Assembly (NCBI GenBank): GCA_965224415.1
Contig: CBDCZB010000002.1
Coordinates: forward strand, 248,001-312,000
DNA length: 64,000 nucleotides
Direction of reading: 5' to 3'
DNA from: DAOUJI01 sp965224415
GTDB taxonomy: Bacteria > Chloroflexota > Dehalococcoidia > Lucifugimonadales > JAGWBF01
Position 1 is the first letter of the stretch. Each line of letters starts with the position of its first letter. The notes beneath the pieces are model-generated. The model did not search any database and had not been told where the DNA came from. It saw only the letters and a program-made list of their open reading frames with translations. A program made the translations under genes and the position numbers. Shown here one piece after another: positions 1 to 7,789 of the stretch.

Positions 1-1
1 C

Positions 2-586
2 ATGGACGCCATCAAAGAGCTCGAAGACGAGTACTACCGGTCCAACTACAACATTAAGTCCATGCTGAGGTTGATGTTCAACTCCGAGTGGTTCAAAGAC
101 GCCCGGTTCAAGAAGGTGAAGAGCCCCGCCGAGACTGTGGCGGGAATGATAAGGTTGGTAGGGGACCACAAGACTCCCAGGCCCGACTTCTACCAGGTGG
201 TCAACGAAATCAAGTACATGGGTCAATCCCTACTCAACCCTCCTACAGTGGAAGGCTGGCACACGGGCCACGAGTGGATTGACAGCGGCACCCTGGTGGA
301 GAGGGTAAACTTCAACGCGGACCAGGTGGGCAACACCAACTTGCCAGGCATACGATACATTATCGACAAGGTGGCGTCGGAAGGCTCGGCAATATCGGCC
401 GAACAGCTGTTGGACCGGTGCCTGGAACTTCTGGGCCACTACGAGCTGTCGGACGAGCACAAGAGCAAGCTGGTGGCCACCGCCGAGCGTTGGGGTGAGC
501 TTGAGCCTGGTACGGAAGAGTTCTCCCGGCGCGTGGGGCAGACGCTCCAGTTGCTGGTGGCGACCCAAGAGTACATCTTCGAATAG
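2..586 (+). CDS. DUF1800 family protein, C-terminal part (cut by window edge)
   Basis: Last 194 codons of a gene whose 5' part lies left of the window; the ATG at position 2 is probably internal. The protein closely resembles the C-terminal third of the two complete DUF1800 proteins at 42375 and 43847, sharing blocks such as KSPAETVAGMIRLVGD, PPTVEGWHTGHEWIDSG and the terminal TQEYIFE. The function of DUF1800 is not known. The family often sits directly upstream of DUF1501, as here: the next gene starts 15 bases after this stop, behind a strong AAGGAGG ribosome site, so the two are very likely co-transcribed. Confidence 0.9.
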   Translation: MDAIKELEDEYYRSNYNIKSMLRLMFNSEWFKDARFKKVKSPAETVAGMIRLVGDHKTPRPDFYQVVNEIKYMGQSLLNPPTVEGWHTGHEWIDSGTLVERVNFNADQVGNTNLPGIRYIIDKVASEGSAISAEQLLDRCLELLGHYELSDEHKSKLVATAERWGELEPGTEEFSRRVGQTLQLLVATQEYIFE

Positions 587-601
587 GCAAGGAGGCCTGA
601 C

Positions 602-1735
602 ATGTCCGGCGACAAGAAAGACACCGTGCTGGCAGTGCTCCAGCTTTCCGGCGGCAACGACGCCATGAACACCGTCGTGCCCTACGGAGACCCCCTCTAC
701 TTCGACAACCGGCAGAACGTACGGGTGCCTGAAGAGCAGGTCATCCCGATAAACGACTATCTGGGCTTCAACCCCAACATGGGCCCCCTCAAAGAACTCT
801 GGGACATGGGCAAGGTGGCCATCATACAAGGCATCGGGTATCCGCACTGGGTGAGGACCCATTTCCGATCCATGGACATCTGGCACACCTGTGAGCCTCA
901 GAAGGTGGTCAACGAGGGCTGGCTTGGCAAGACTATACGCGAGTTGGACCCTGACAAGGAGAACGTGCTCACCGGGGTCAACTTCGGGCGAGGGCTTCCC
1001 CGGGCTATGGCGGCGCCAGGCGTTCCCGTCGCCTCAGTCGGCGACCTGGAGACCTATGGCCTCTTGACCGGAATGTCCGGTCAGGACCAGCGGGAAGAAG
1101 CCCTGGATGTGTTCTCCAACCTGTACACGCCAATGCTGGGCACCACCATGGTGATGGACTACATTACCCAGACTGGCATGGACGCCCTCAAGGGAGCGGA
1201 CATCCTGGCGACGGCCCCGATCCAGTACTCCTCCAGCGTAGAATACGCCAGGAACTCGGTGGCCCAATACGTCAGGAACATGGCTCAGGTCCACACGGCG
1301 GGCCTAGGAACCAGGATCCTATACACCACCGCCCCCTACAACAGCTTCGACACTCACGCAGGGGAGATGGCCAGCCACTCCAGGCTGTGGACGGAGACCT
1401 CCAGGACCGTCAGTGACTTCTACGAAGACCTCAAGGAGCACGAGGCCGGCGACAACGTGATAACGCTGCTCTTCTCAGAGTTCGGACGCCGGGTCCGAGA
1501 CAACGGCTCCGGCACTGACCACGGCGCCGCAGGCGTCACCCTCGTCATAGGCGAGAAGGTCAAGGGGGGCCTCTACGGAGAGTATCCTTCCCTGAAAGAC
1601 GGCGACCTGATTGACGGAGACCTCGTCTACAACAACGACTTCCGGGGAACCTACGCCACGATTCTGGAGAAGTGGCTGGGGGTCGACTCGAAAGCCGTCC
1701 TGGGGGACTCTTTCGAGCAGTTGGACTTTATCTAA
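602..1735 (+). CDS. DUF1501 family protein
   Basis: 377 aa, ATG start behind AAGGAGG. It has the family hallmarks LQLSGGNDAMNTVVPYGD near the N-terminus, HWVRTHFRSMDIWHT near residue 80, APYNSFDTHAGEM near residue 243, and LLFSEFGRRVRDNGSGTDHGAAG near residue 287. DUF1501 belongs to the alkaline phosphatase/sulfatase-like superfamily and the conserved Asp/His residues could bind metal, but no reaction is established. Many homologues in other phyla carry a Tat signal; this one starts directly at the core and has neither signal peptide nor membrane segment, so it is probably cytosolic. It lies in a module with DUF1800 upstream and an NHL-repeat protein downstream. Confidence 0.9.
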   Translation: MSGDKKDTVLAVLQLSGGNDAMNTVVPYGDPLYFDNRQNVRVPEEQVIPINDYLGFNPNMGPLKELWDMGKVAIIQGIGYPHWVRTHFRSMDIWHTCEPQKVVNEGWLGKTIRELDPDKENVLTGVNFGRGLPRAMAAPGVPVASVGDLETYGLLTGMSGQDQREEALDVFSNLYTPMLGTTMVMDYITQTGMDALKGADILATAPIQYSSSVEYARNSVAQYVRNMAQVHTAGLGTRILYTTAPYNSFDTHAGEMASHSRLWTETSRTVSDFYEDLKEHEAGDNVITLLFSEFGRRVRDNGSGTDHGAAGVTLVIGEKVKGGLYGEYPSLKDGDLIDGDLVYNNDFRGTYATILEKWLGVDSKAVLGDSFEQLDFI

Positions 1736-1833
1736 AAAATTCCTGGCACGGCTGGAGTAAGAAACCCCAAATCCCTTCCCCCAGCGGAGAAAGGCCAGGA
1801 TAGGGGCAACACAGGCGCAACACGGAGGCGGCT

Positions 1834-2901
1834 ATGAGCATCGAACTGCACAGGGGCATATCGGTCGAACACAAGATCAGGCCGGTCCAACATTTGGAGC
1901 TCCATTACAGCCACACCATTGGCCGGTCGGACTTTTCAGGTCCCAGTTTTCGTTCTCCCGTGGACATCGCCAGGGGAGAGGGTGACGTGGCTTACGTCGT
2001 CAGCCGCGCCACAGAGCCGCGCCCCGACGGCAAGCGCATCACCATGTTCACCCTGAGCGAAGACTACATCACCGAGTTCGGCAAGGGACATACCCCGACC
2101 CGGCCTGACCGCATCGCCGAGGACGGCGCCATTGTGTGGCCGACGGCCATTGCCGTGGACAGGGAGGACGGCAACGTCTACCTTGCCGACGGTTGGCTGA
2201 ACCGGATTACCGTGTTCAGCAGCGACGGAGATTTCGTAAGCAAGTGGGGAACGCAAGGCAGCGCCGAGGGCGAAATATCCTATCCCGCAGGGCTTGCGTT
2301 CAACTCCCAGAACGAGCTCCTGGTGGTGGACGGGGAGAACCACCGAGTGCAGAAGTTCTCGAAGGACGGGAGATTCCTCTCCTCTATGGGATGCCACGGA
2401 CAGGGAGAAGGCGAGTTCAACATGCCCTGGGGAGTGGCCACTGACAAGGACGACAACATATACGTGGCCGACTGGAGCAATGACCGCATACAAAAACTGG
2501 GAGCCGACGGCTCCTTCCAGATGAGCATAGGAAGCTCCGGCGACGGGGAAGGCGAGTTCCGCAGACCGTCCGACGTAGCCGTTGACGGCGACGGGTTCAT
2601 CTACGTCACGGACTGGGGCAACGACCGCCTGGAAGTGTTCGACAGGGCAGGCGAATTCGTCACCGCGCGCACGGGCGATGCGACCATGTCCAAGTGGGGC
2701 ACGGAAAAGCTGAACGCAAACCCGGAGATGTGGGAAATACGGAAGACGGCCCAGGGAATGGAACGGGAAAAGATGTTCTGGTCTCCGGTGGCCGTGGAGG
2801 TTGACGACGCCAACCGGGTGTTCGTGGTCGAGGCCTCCCGCTCCCGGGTGCAGATATACATGAAACAGGTCCCCTTCTTCTTCGAGCCAGGCAGACTCTA
2901 G
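1834..2901 (+). CDS. NHL-repeat beta-propeller protein
   Basis: 355 aa, ATG start behind CACGGAGG. The middle consists of NHL repeats of about 47 residues, each with the pattern 'P.G.A.D..NN.YVADW.N.RIQ.F...G.F' (for example NIYVADWSNDRIQKLG and FIYVTDWGNDRLEVFD). NHL repeats fold into six-bladed propellers, used for binding or for lyase/lactonase-type chemistry. No signal peptide is visible. A paralogue at 45320 follows the DUF1800 pair, so NHL proteins accompany both DUF1800 loci in this window. The substrate is unknown. Confidence 0.85.
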   Translation: MSIELHRGISVEHKIRPVQHLELHYSHTIGRSDFSGPSFRSPVDIARGEGDVAYVVSRATEPRPDGKRITMFTLSEDYITEFGKGHTPTRPDRIAEDGAIVWPTAIAVDREDGNVYLADGWLNRITVFSSDGDFVSKWGTQGSAEGEISYPAGLAFNSQNELLVVDGENHRVQKFSKDGRFLSSMGCHGQGEGEFNMPWGVATDKDDNIYVADWSNDRIQKLGADGSFQMSIGSSGDGEGEFRRPSDVAVDGDGFIYVTDWGNDRLEVFDRAGEFVTARTGDATMSKWGTEKLNANPEMWEIRKTAQGMEREKMFWSPVAVEVDDANRVFVVEASRSRVQIYMKQVPFFFEPGRL

Positions 2902-2950
2902 ACCAACCATCATAAGTCTCTCCGAGATGGGGATTCAGGAGAACAAACAA

Positions 2951-3400
2951 GTGAATCAAAAGGAGCTGGCCAACAAGTTCAGAAGGCTGGGAATTAGGCT
3001 AACGCCTCAGCGGCTCGCCGTGACGGAGGCGGTTATCAACTCGACCAGCCACCCCTCGGTCCAGGAGATTTACGACAACGTCAGCGAGAGGTTCCCGTAC
3101 ATTACGCTGGCTACCGTGTATTCCACGTTGTCTGTGTTGCAGAAGAAGGGACTGGTGCAGGAACTGCCGTTCCAGAAGCTGTCCCGCTACGACGCCAATC
3201 TGTCCCCCCACGCCAACTTGGTGTGTGTGTCCTGCGACACTGTAGTGGACACAAACCTGGGCGTGGAGCACATCAACATTCTGCGCCAGACCTTGTCGGC
3301 CAACTCCGAGTTCGAGATAGCCTCCCAGCGTGTGGACTTCTACGGCCTCTGCCCTGCCTGCTCGATGGAAAAAGAAGAGACTGGAGCCGTCGCCGACTAG
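2951..3400 (+). CDS. Fur family transcriptional regulator (PerR-like)
   Basis: 149 aa. A winged-helix half (RRLGIRLTPQRLAVTEAV, then YITLATVYSTLSVLQKKGLV) is followed by a metal-binding half with CVSC and CPAC pairs that would hold the structural zinc. The RLTPQR and ATVY motifs are typical of Fur/PerR. I chose GTG at 2951 because an AGGAG lies nine bases upstream; an in-frame ATG at 2927 has no ribosome site and would add eight residues. Fur-family proteins sense iron, peroxide or zinc and repress uptake or stress genes; the short histidine-poor metal site resembles PerR more than Fur, but this is not certain. Confidence 0.88.
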   Translation: MNQKELANKFRRLGIRLTPQRLAVTEAVINSTSHPSVQEIYDNVSERFPYITLATVYSTLSVLQKKGLVQELPFQKLSRYDANLSPHANLVCVSCDTVVDTNLGVEHINILRQTLSANSEFEIASQRVDFYGLCPACSMEKEETGAVAD

Positions 3401-3742
3401 GGCCCGTCTCGACTGAGACGCAGGACGCCCAGTCTCACTTCCGGCAGTCCTTTCCTCCCGTCTGTCGTTGAGAGCGCCCCTATGGGGTCATTCCGAACGC
3501 AGTGAGTAATCTACAACCCTTGCCCTGAACCCCGGCTCATCAGACACTTAACGCCCCCAAGGGAAACCTCCGCAAAACGAATTGCGCCATTCCTCAGAGC
3601 AATCGCTTGAGATTCCTCGCTCGGCTCGGAATGACAATGGAGCACTTCGGGATGACAGTGGGGCACTTCGGGATGGCGGGTGGGGCAGGCGGAATCACAG
3701 TCTTGAAAGCCTCAGAGCATGGCCCACATAGGGTAACAAGCC
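3401..3742. other. Intergenic region with repeat sequences, no gene seen
   Basis: 342 bases between the convergent Fur-type and STAND genes. It holds the inverted repeat described at 3487-3635, followed by a short direct repeat of 'GGGATG' flanked 'GCACTTC' units (3639-3685). No ORF with a ribosome site and no intrinsic terminator with a T-tract was found. Confidence 0.6.
3487..3635. repeat. REP-like inverted repeat pair
   Basis: Left arm 3487-3513 starts GTCATTCCGAACGCAGTGAG; right arm 3609-3635 ends CTCGGCTCGGAATGAC. The arms are about 80% complementary and are separated by roughly 95 bases. This GTCATTCCGAGCG-type palindrome resembles short intergenic repeats scattered in many environmental bacterial genomes. 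It could act as a transcript-stabilising hairpin or be a remnant of a small mobile repeat. Confidence 0.7.
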
Positions 3743-6259
3743 CTATTCGGTCGTCGCGGCCGCGGAGTCGAGGACGGGGATGATGTCGGTGTCGGAGACT
3801 TCGTTCCAGGAGTCAAGGAAGGCTTCGTCGCCCATGAGGGACCTGAGCCGGGCCAGGTGTAGGGCGGCCCGCTCCTCAAGCGACAGACCGTGCTCCCTGG
3901 CAATCTCATAGGTGTGGGCCACATACCATACGGCGGCTGCGTGTTCGCCTATCTGGTCGGCCAGGAGTCCCAACTGCCCCCAGGAGCTGGCCGCCGATAT
4001 GGGGTCGTCCAGTTCGAGGAAGCCCTGGAGCGCCCATTCGTGCCATTCCTGAGCCTCTTTGCCTCTGCGCTGGACATGGGCGGCTATGCCGAGGTGGTGG
4101 GACGTGTGAGACTCGCCGGTCCGGTCGCTCAGCTTGCGGTACGCAGACAGCGCCTTGTTCAGAGACTCCTCAGCCATCTGGTACTCTTCCAGCTTCAGAG
4201 CCAATGCGCCCAGCTGGAAGTTGTCGGCCGCTCCACCCACGTCGTCTCCGATCTCCTCGTAGTTATTGACGGCGCGTTCGTACCAGCCTATGGCGTCGGG
4301 ATAGTTGTAGTGGGCCTGCGCAATGAGTCCCAAGCGGTGGTAGACGGAGGCGGCGGACGCCTTGTCTTCCAACTGCTCGTACATCATCTGCGCCCGCAGG
4401 TAGTGGTCGAAGGCGGCGTCCAACTGTGACAGGCCCTCGTAGGCGAGGCCAATCTGGTGCAGCCCTCTGGCCATCTCCTCGTCGTCGCCCTCGGCCTCTC
4501 TTATGGCAAGGGCTTTCTGGTGCGACTCGCGGGCCTGCTCGAATTCCGCTTGGGCATGGCTTATCAGGCCCAGCTGGTAATAGTTGTCGGCGCTGTCGAT
4601 CTGGCTGTTGGTCCGCTCATTGACGGCCAGCGACTTCTGCTGCCACTCCGCGGCTTCCTCGTACTCCTTGCGGGCGTAGGCCACGATGCCCATCTGGTGG
4701 TAGACGGAGGCAAGCTGAAACTCTACGTCATCACCTGTTGCCGAGGAGAGGTAGTCCAACATGCTGCGGGCCGTCGCTTCGGCTATGTCTATCTCGCCCC
4801 TCTCCAGGGAGTCGCTGATCTCGGTGCCCTGGAGGTACACCCACAGGTCCCTGGCCCCGTCTTCCTCGTCCAACTCAGATTCGGGCCCCAGGGACTCCAG
4901 GATGCGCATTCTCAGCCTGCGCAACTCCGCGATGCGAAGCTGCATCTTGTAGACCTGGCCGATAGGCTGCATGGCGTACTGGACGTATTCCCACTTGCGG
5001 GCCGCCTCGGCCAACTCCGTCACCCGAAGCAGGTTGGGTTCCTCGGCCATCACGCCGGTGACCGTGGACTCCGACTCCTCGGTGGACAGGTTTTCCAAGA
5101 AGTAGTCGCCAAGTCCGGCATACACCCGGACCATCTCCTCTTCCAGCTCGTTGATTTGGCCGGAGTCAAATAGTTGCCCCAGCCGGCGCCTGAGGAAGGG
5201 CCAGACCGCGGGAGGAATCAGGTAGACGCTGGGAGACACGGAGTCCAGGATGCCGTAGTTGCGCGCCTCTCTGAGCAGCCCGCGGCAGGCGCCCCAGCCC
5301 AGTTTCTCTCCCATTATTTTGGGGTAGGTCTCGTCCTGGGTGATGAAGGTGAGCACGTCCAACAGCACCCGCTGGCGGAACAGGGATATGAACGGCAGGT
5401 GCTTCTGGGTCCGCTGAGGAAGCAGGGAGTATGACAGTTCCAGAGCATTGTCCAGCGCGTTGGGTTCCCGGGGCGGGCCGGTGCAGGAGTTCCATAGAAG
5501 CTGGACCAGCTCCCGTGCGTTGTGGCCCTTCAGGTGCGTCAGAATCAGGGACATGGCCATCGGGTTCCCTCTGAGCAACTCCACAAGCTCGGAGAAAGCT
5601 GTTTCGTCTCCGGGAGGGTCTATCTTGGCCTCATCCAATATAGCAGATTCCATCTGAAGCCGGTCCTGATCGTCGAGTCCGCCCACTTCCACCGTCGCAA
5701 ACTCTAGCTCGTCCCCATCCCCATCGATAGAAAGCTTTGACGGGTCTCTGCCGGTGACCAGGGTCCGTCCGCCGCCGGAGGACAGGTCTTTGAGAAGCTG
5801 TAACAACTCGCGCCATTCGGTTTCAGGAAGGCATCCCGATGCAGCTTCCAAATTGTCGAATATGATGAGGCAGGCGCCCCGGTTAGCGTAGTCCAGCAGC
5901 CACTGCCTTTGCTCCTCCAAGCTCTTCCTGGCGAATTCAACTCCCATCGCAAGAGAACCTATTTCGTGGAGAACCCTTGGGAGGCCAGCGCCGTATTCAA
6001 AGGTGACGTAGGCGACACCCTCCGAGGCGGCTCCGTCTTCTGCCGCTCGGCGGCCGTATTCCAGGGCCAAGGCCGTCTTGCCTACTCCGGGAGGACCTGT
6101 GACGACCACGACTGGGCTTTTCTGGAACTCCTCGTCCAGACGACGTAGGTCATCCTCACGGCCAACGAACCCGATCCTGCCTGCGTGAGGCAGTCCGGAC
6201 GCCGCTGTGGCGCCTTCGCCGTCGGTATGGCCTTGGGAGTGATCGTGATGACTGACCAT
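3743..6259 (-). CDS. STAND-type NTPase with TPR domain
   Basis: 838 aa. After a short His-rich leader come the FVGRE motif near residue 31, the Walker A GPPGVGKT at 55-62, and a Walker B strand ending in LIIFDNLEA near residue 135. This is the usual AfsR/NB-ARC-like layout. From about residue 470 to 800 there are repeated TPR pairs (for example SADNYYQLGLISHAQAEFEQ), giving roughly eight repeats. STAND proteins act as signal-dependent switches that oligomerise on ligand binding; no effector domain (DNA-binding, TIR, protease) is visible at either end, so the output is unknown. The gene begins 14 bases after the MFS transporter stop, so the two probably share an operon. Confidence 0.85.
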   Translation of the reverse strand: MVSHHDHSQGHTDGEGATAASGLPHAGRIGFVGREDDLRRLDEEFQKSPVVVVTGPPGVGKTALALEYGRRAAEDGAASEGVAYVTFEYGAGLPRVLHEIGSLAMGVEFARKSLEEQRQWLLDYANRGACLIIFDNLEAASGCLPETEWRELLQLLKDLSSGGGRTLVTGRDPSKLSIDGDGDELEFATVEVGGLDDQDRLQMESAILDEAKIDPPGDETAFSELVELLRGNPMAMSLILTHLKGHNARELVQLLWNSCTGPPREPNALDNALELSYSLLPQRTQKHLPFISLFRQRVLLDVLTFITQDETYPKIMGEKLGWGACRGLLREARNYGILDSVSPSVYLIPPAVWPFLRRRLGQLFDSGQINELEEEMVRVYAGLGDYFLENLSTEESESTVTGVMAEEPNLLRVTELAEAARKWEYVQYAMQPIGQVYKMQLRIAELRRLRMRILESLGPESELDEEDGARDLWVYLQGTEISDSLERGEIDIAEATARSMLDYLSSATGDDVEFQLASVYHQMGIVAYARKEYEEAAEWQQKSLAVNERTNSQIDSADNYYQLGLISHAQAEFEQARESHQKALAIREAEGDDEEMARGLHQIGLAYEGLSQLDAAFDHYLRAQMMYEQLEDKASAASVYHRLGLIAQAHYNYPDAIGWYERAVNNYEEIGDDVGGAADNFQLGALALKLEEYQMAEESLNKALSAYRKLSDRTGESHTSHHLGIAAHVQRRGKEAQEWHEWALQGFLELDDPISAASSWGQLGLLADQIGEHAAAVWYVAHTYEIAREHGLSLEERAALHLARLRSLMGDEAFLDSWNEVSDTDIIPVLDSAAATTE

Positions 6260-6273
6260 TATGAAAACTCGTC

Positions 6274-7572
6274 TTAACTCTGGGACGACTCTGTGGTTAC
6301 AAGTCCGACCTCATCGTCGGATTCAGAACCTGATTTCAAAGGATCTCTGACCCAGAGGAGTATAGCACATGCAATTAAGAGACAGCCCATTAGGCTCAAG
6401 ATGGCGGCCGGCTGTCCGAGGCTCAACGTAGCGGCGATAAAAGCCCACATGAAGGGGCCCACAACCCGGCCTGTCTTGCCGGCCATGGCGTGAAGGGCAA
6501 AGAACTCCGCCATCTGCCCCCGGGGAGCGAACCTCGTCATCACGGGCCTGTCCGCCGTGAATATGCCTGCAAGTCCCGTTCCGGTCATGCAGCCGATAAG
6601 CCACCAAAGCCCCTCGGGAAGCCCCAGCCACGGAATGCCAACGGCAATGAATAACAGCCCCAGCCATACCAGCATCGAAAGAAGCAACACCGGGAACGAA
6701 CCGTACCGGTCAACCATCCAACCCCAAATGAGGGCGCTCGGCACCGCCACGGAGATGCCGACTATCATGATGATTTGAATCTTCCGCTCATCGAGTCCGA
6801 TGGTCTCGGTGCCGTATCGCACGGCGAAGGCCGTAGCCGTGTTTATGCCTAGCATGTAGAAGAAACGGGCCGTGAGGTATGGCCGCAGCCCCGGATACAT
6901 CTTTAGGCTTCCCACCACGCCGATGATCTGAGTGAAAGCCAGCGCCAGTGGGTTCCCCACGTCTCTGGGCCTCATTGCCTTGTGCCCGTTCTGTTCCTTG
7001 AGGAACAGGAAAATCGGAAGGGCGAACAGGAAGTAGATGAGGCCTAGGGCCTTGAACACGAACAGGTAGCCCTTCTCTTCGGAAAAGATGATGGCGCATC
7101 CCACCGCGATGAAGGCGCCGAGGTAACCCACTCCCACACCGAGGCCGGCTATGGAGCCTCGATTGCTCCGATCGCTCACGTCGACCAGCAGTGAGTTGTA
7201 TAGGATGGTGGCCAACTCCATGCTGGTGAAGGCCAAGGCGAAAAGGGCAAGGGAGGATATGAGGCTGACTTCTCCCACGAACATCGTGGCAACGGCGCAT
7301 ATTCCCGCGGCTGCCATAAGATAGGGTTTGCGGCGGCCCGACTGGTCAGAGAGGGCGCCGATTATGGGAGAAGCGAGGAGCACCACGGTCATTGTCGCCG
7401 CCAGAGTGTAGCCTACGGTGATGTCATCCCCGGCCCATAGGGGGAATGTCATGCCAACAATGCCCATCCAGAAGACGACGTTGGCAACCTCGAATGAAAT
7501 CCACCCGCCGACAGCGAGCCGCCCGGGTTTGGACTTGGTCAGCTCGTTTTCTTTCTGCCTGTCGGTGTCCAA
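6274..7572 (-). CDS. MFS transporter (UMF1/Atg22-like)
   Basis: 432 aa with about twelve hydrophobic segments. The first helix region (ISFEVANVVFWMGIVGMTFPLW) and the loop GALSDQSGRRKP after helix 3 match the UMF1 group of the major facilitator superfamily. A second-half loop, WGWMVDRYG, is the matching internal repeat. Substrates of this group are poorly defined. The start is TTG with no convincing ribosome site, and no better start lies before the first helix, so the exact N-terminus is uncertain. It is the upstream gene of a probable pair with the STAND ATPase. Confidence 0.82.
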   Translation of the reverse strand: MDTDRQKENELTKSKPGRLAVGGWISFEVANVVFWMGIVGMTFPLWAGDDITVGYTLAATMTVVLLASPIIGALSDQSGRRKPYLMAAAGICAVATMFVGEVSLISSLALFALAFTSMELATILYNSLLVDVSDRSNRGSIAGLGVGVGYLGAFIAVGCAIIFSEEKGYLFVFKALGLIYFLFALPIFLFLKEQNGHKAMRPRDVGNPLALAFTQIIGVVGSLKMYPGLRPYLTARFFYMLGINTATAFAVRYGTETIGLDERKIQIIMIVGISVAVPSALIWGWMVDRYGSFPVLLLSMLVWLGLLFIAVGIPWLGLPEGLWWLIGCMTGTGLAGIFTADRPVMTRFAPRGQMAEFFALHAMAGKTGRVVGPFMWAFIAATLSLGQPAAILSLMGCLLIACAILLWVRDPLKSGSESDDEVGLVTTESSQS

Positions 7573-7789
7573 CCTAATTTACACTCTGCCCTTCTGACAA
7601 GCGCAAAAGATGCGCGGGTGTGAGCATGTCCGTGTAAATGCCGTTGGTAGTTATACCATAGTCCGGGCGCCAATATCCGAAACATAGGCCGTTATTGGAG
7701 AGCAATCGAGGGATGGCCGAGCCAACGGTGGCGCTGGAACGAAGATATGATTAATATCAATATAATAATTCGGTATAGGTAACCATTCA

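Noticed and set aside
3711..3745. Hairpin at the end of the STAND gene as terminator
   Set aside because: The stem overlaps the stop codon and is not followed by a T-tract.
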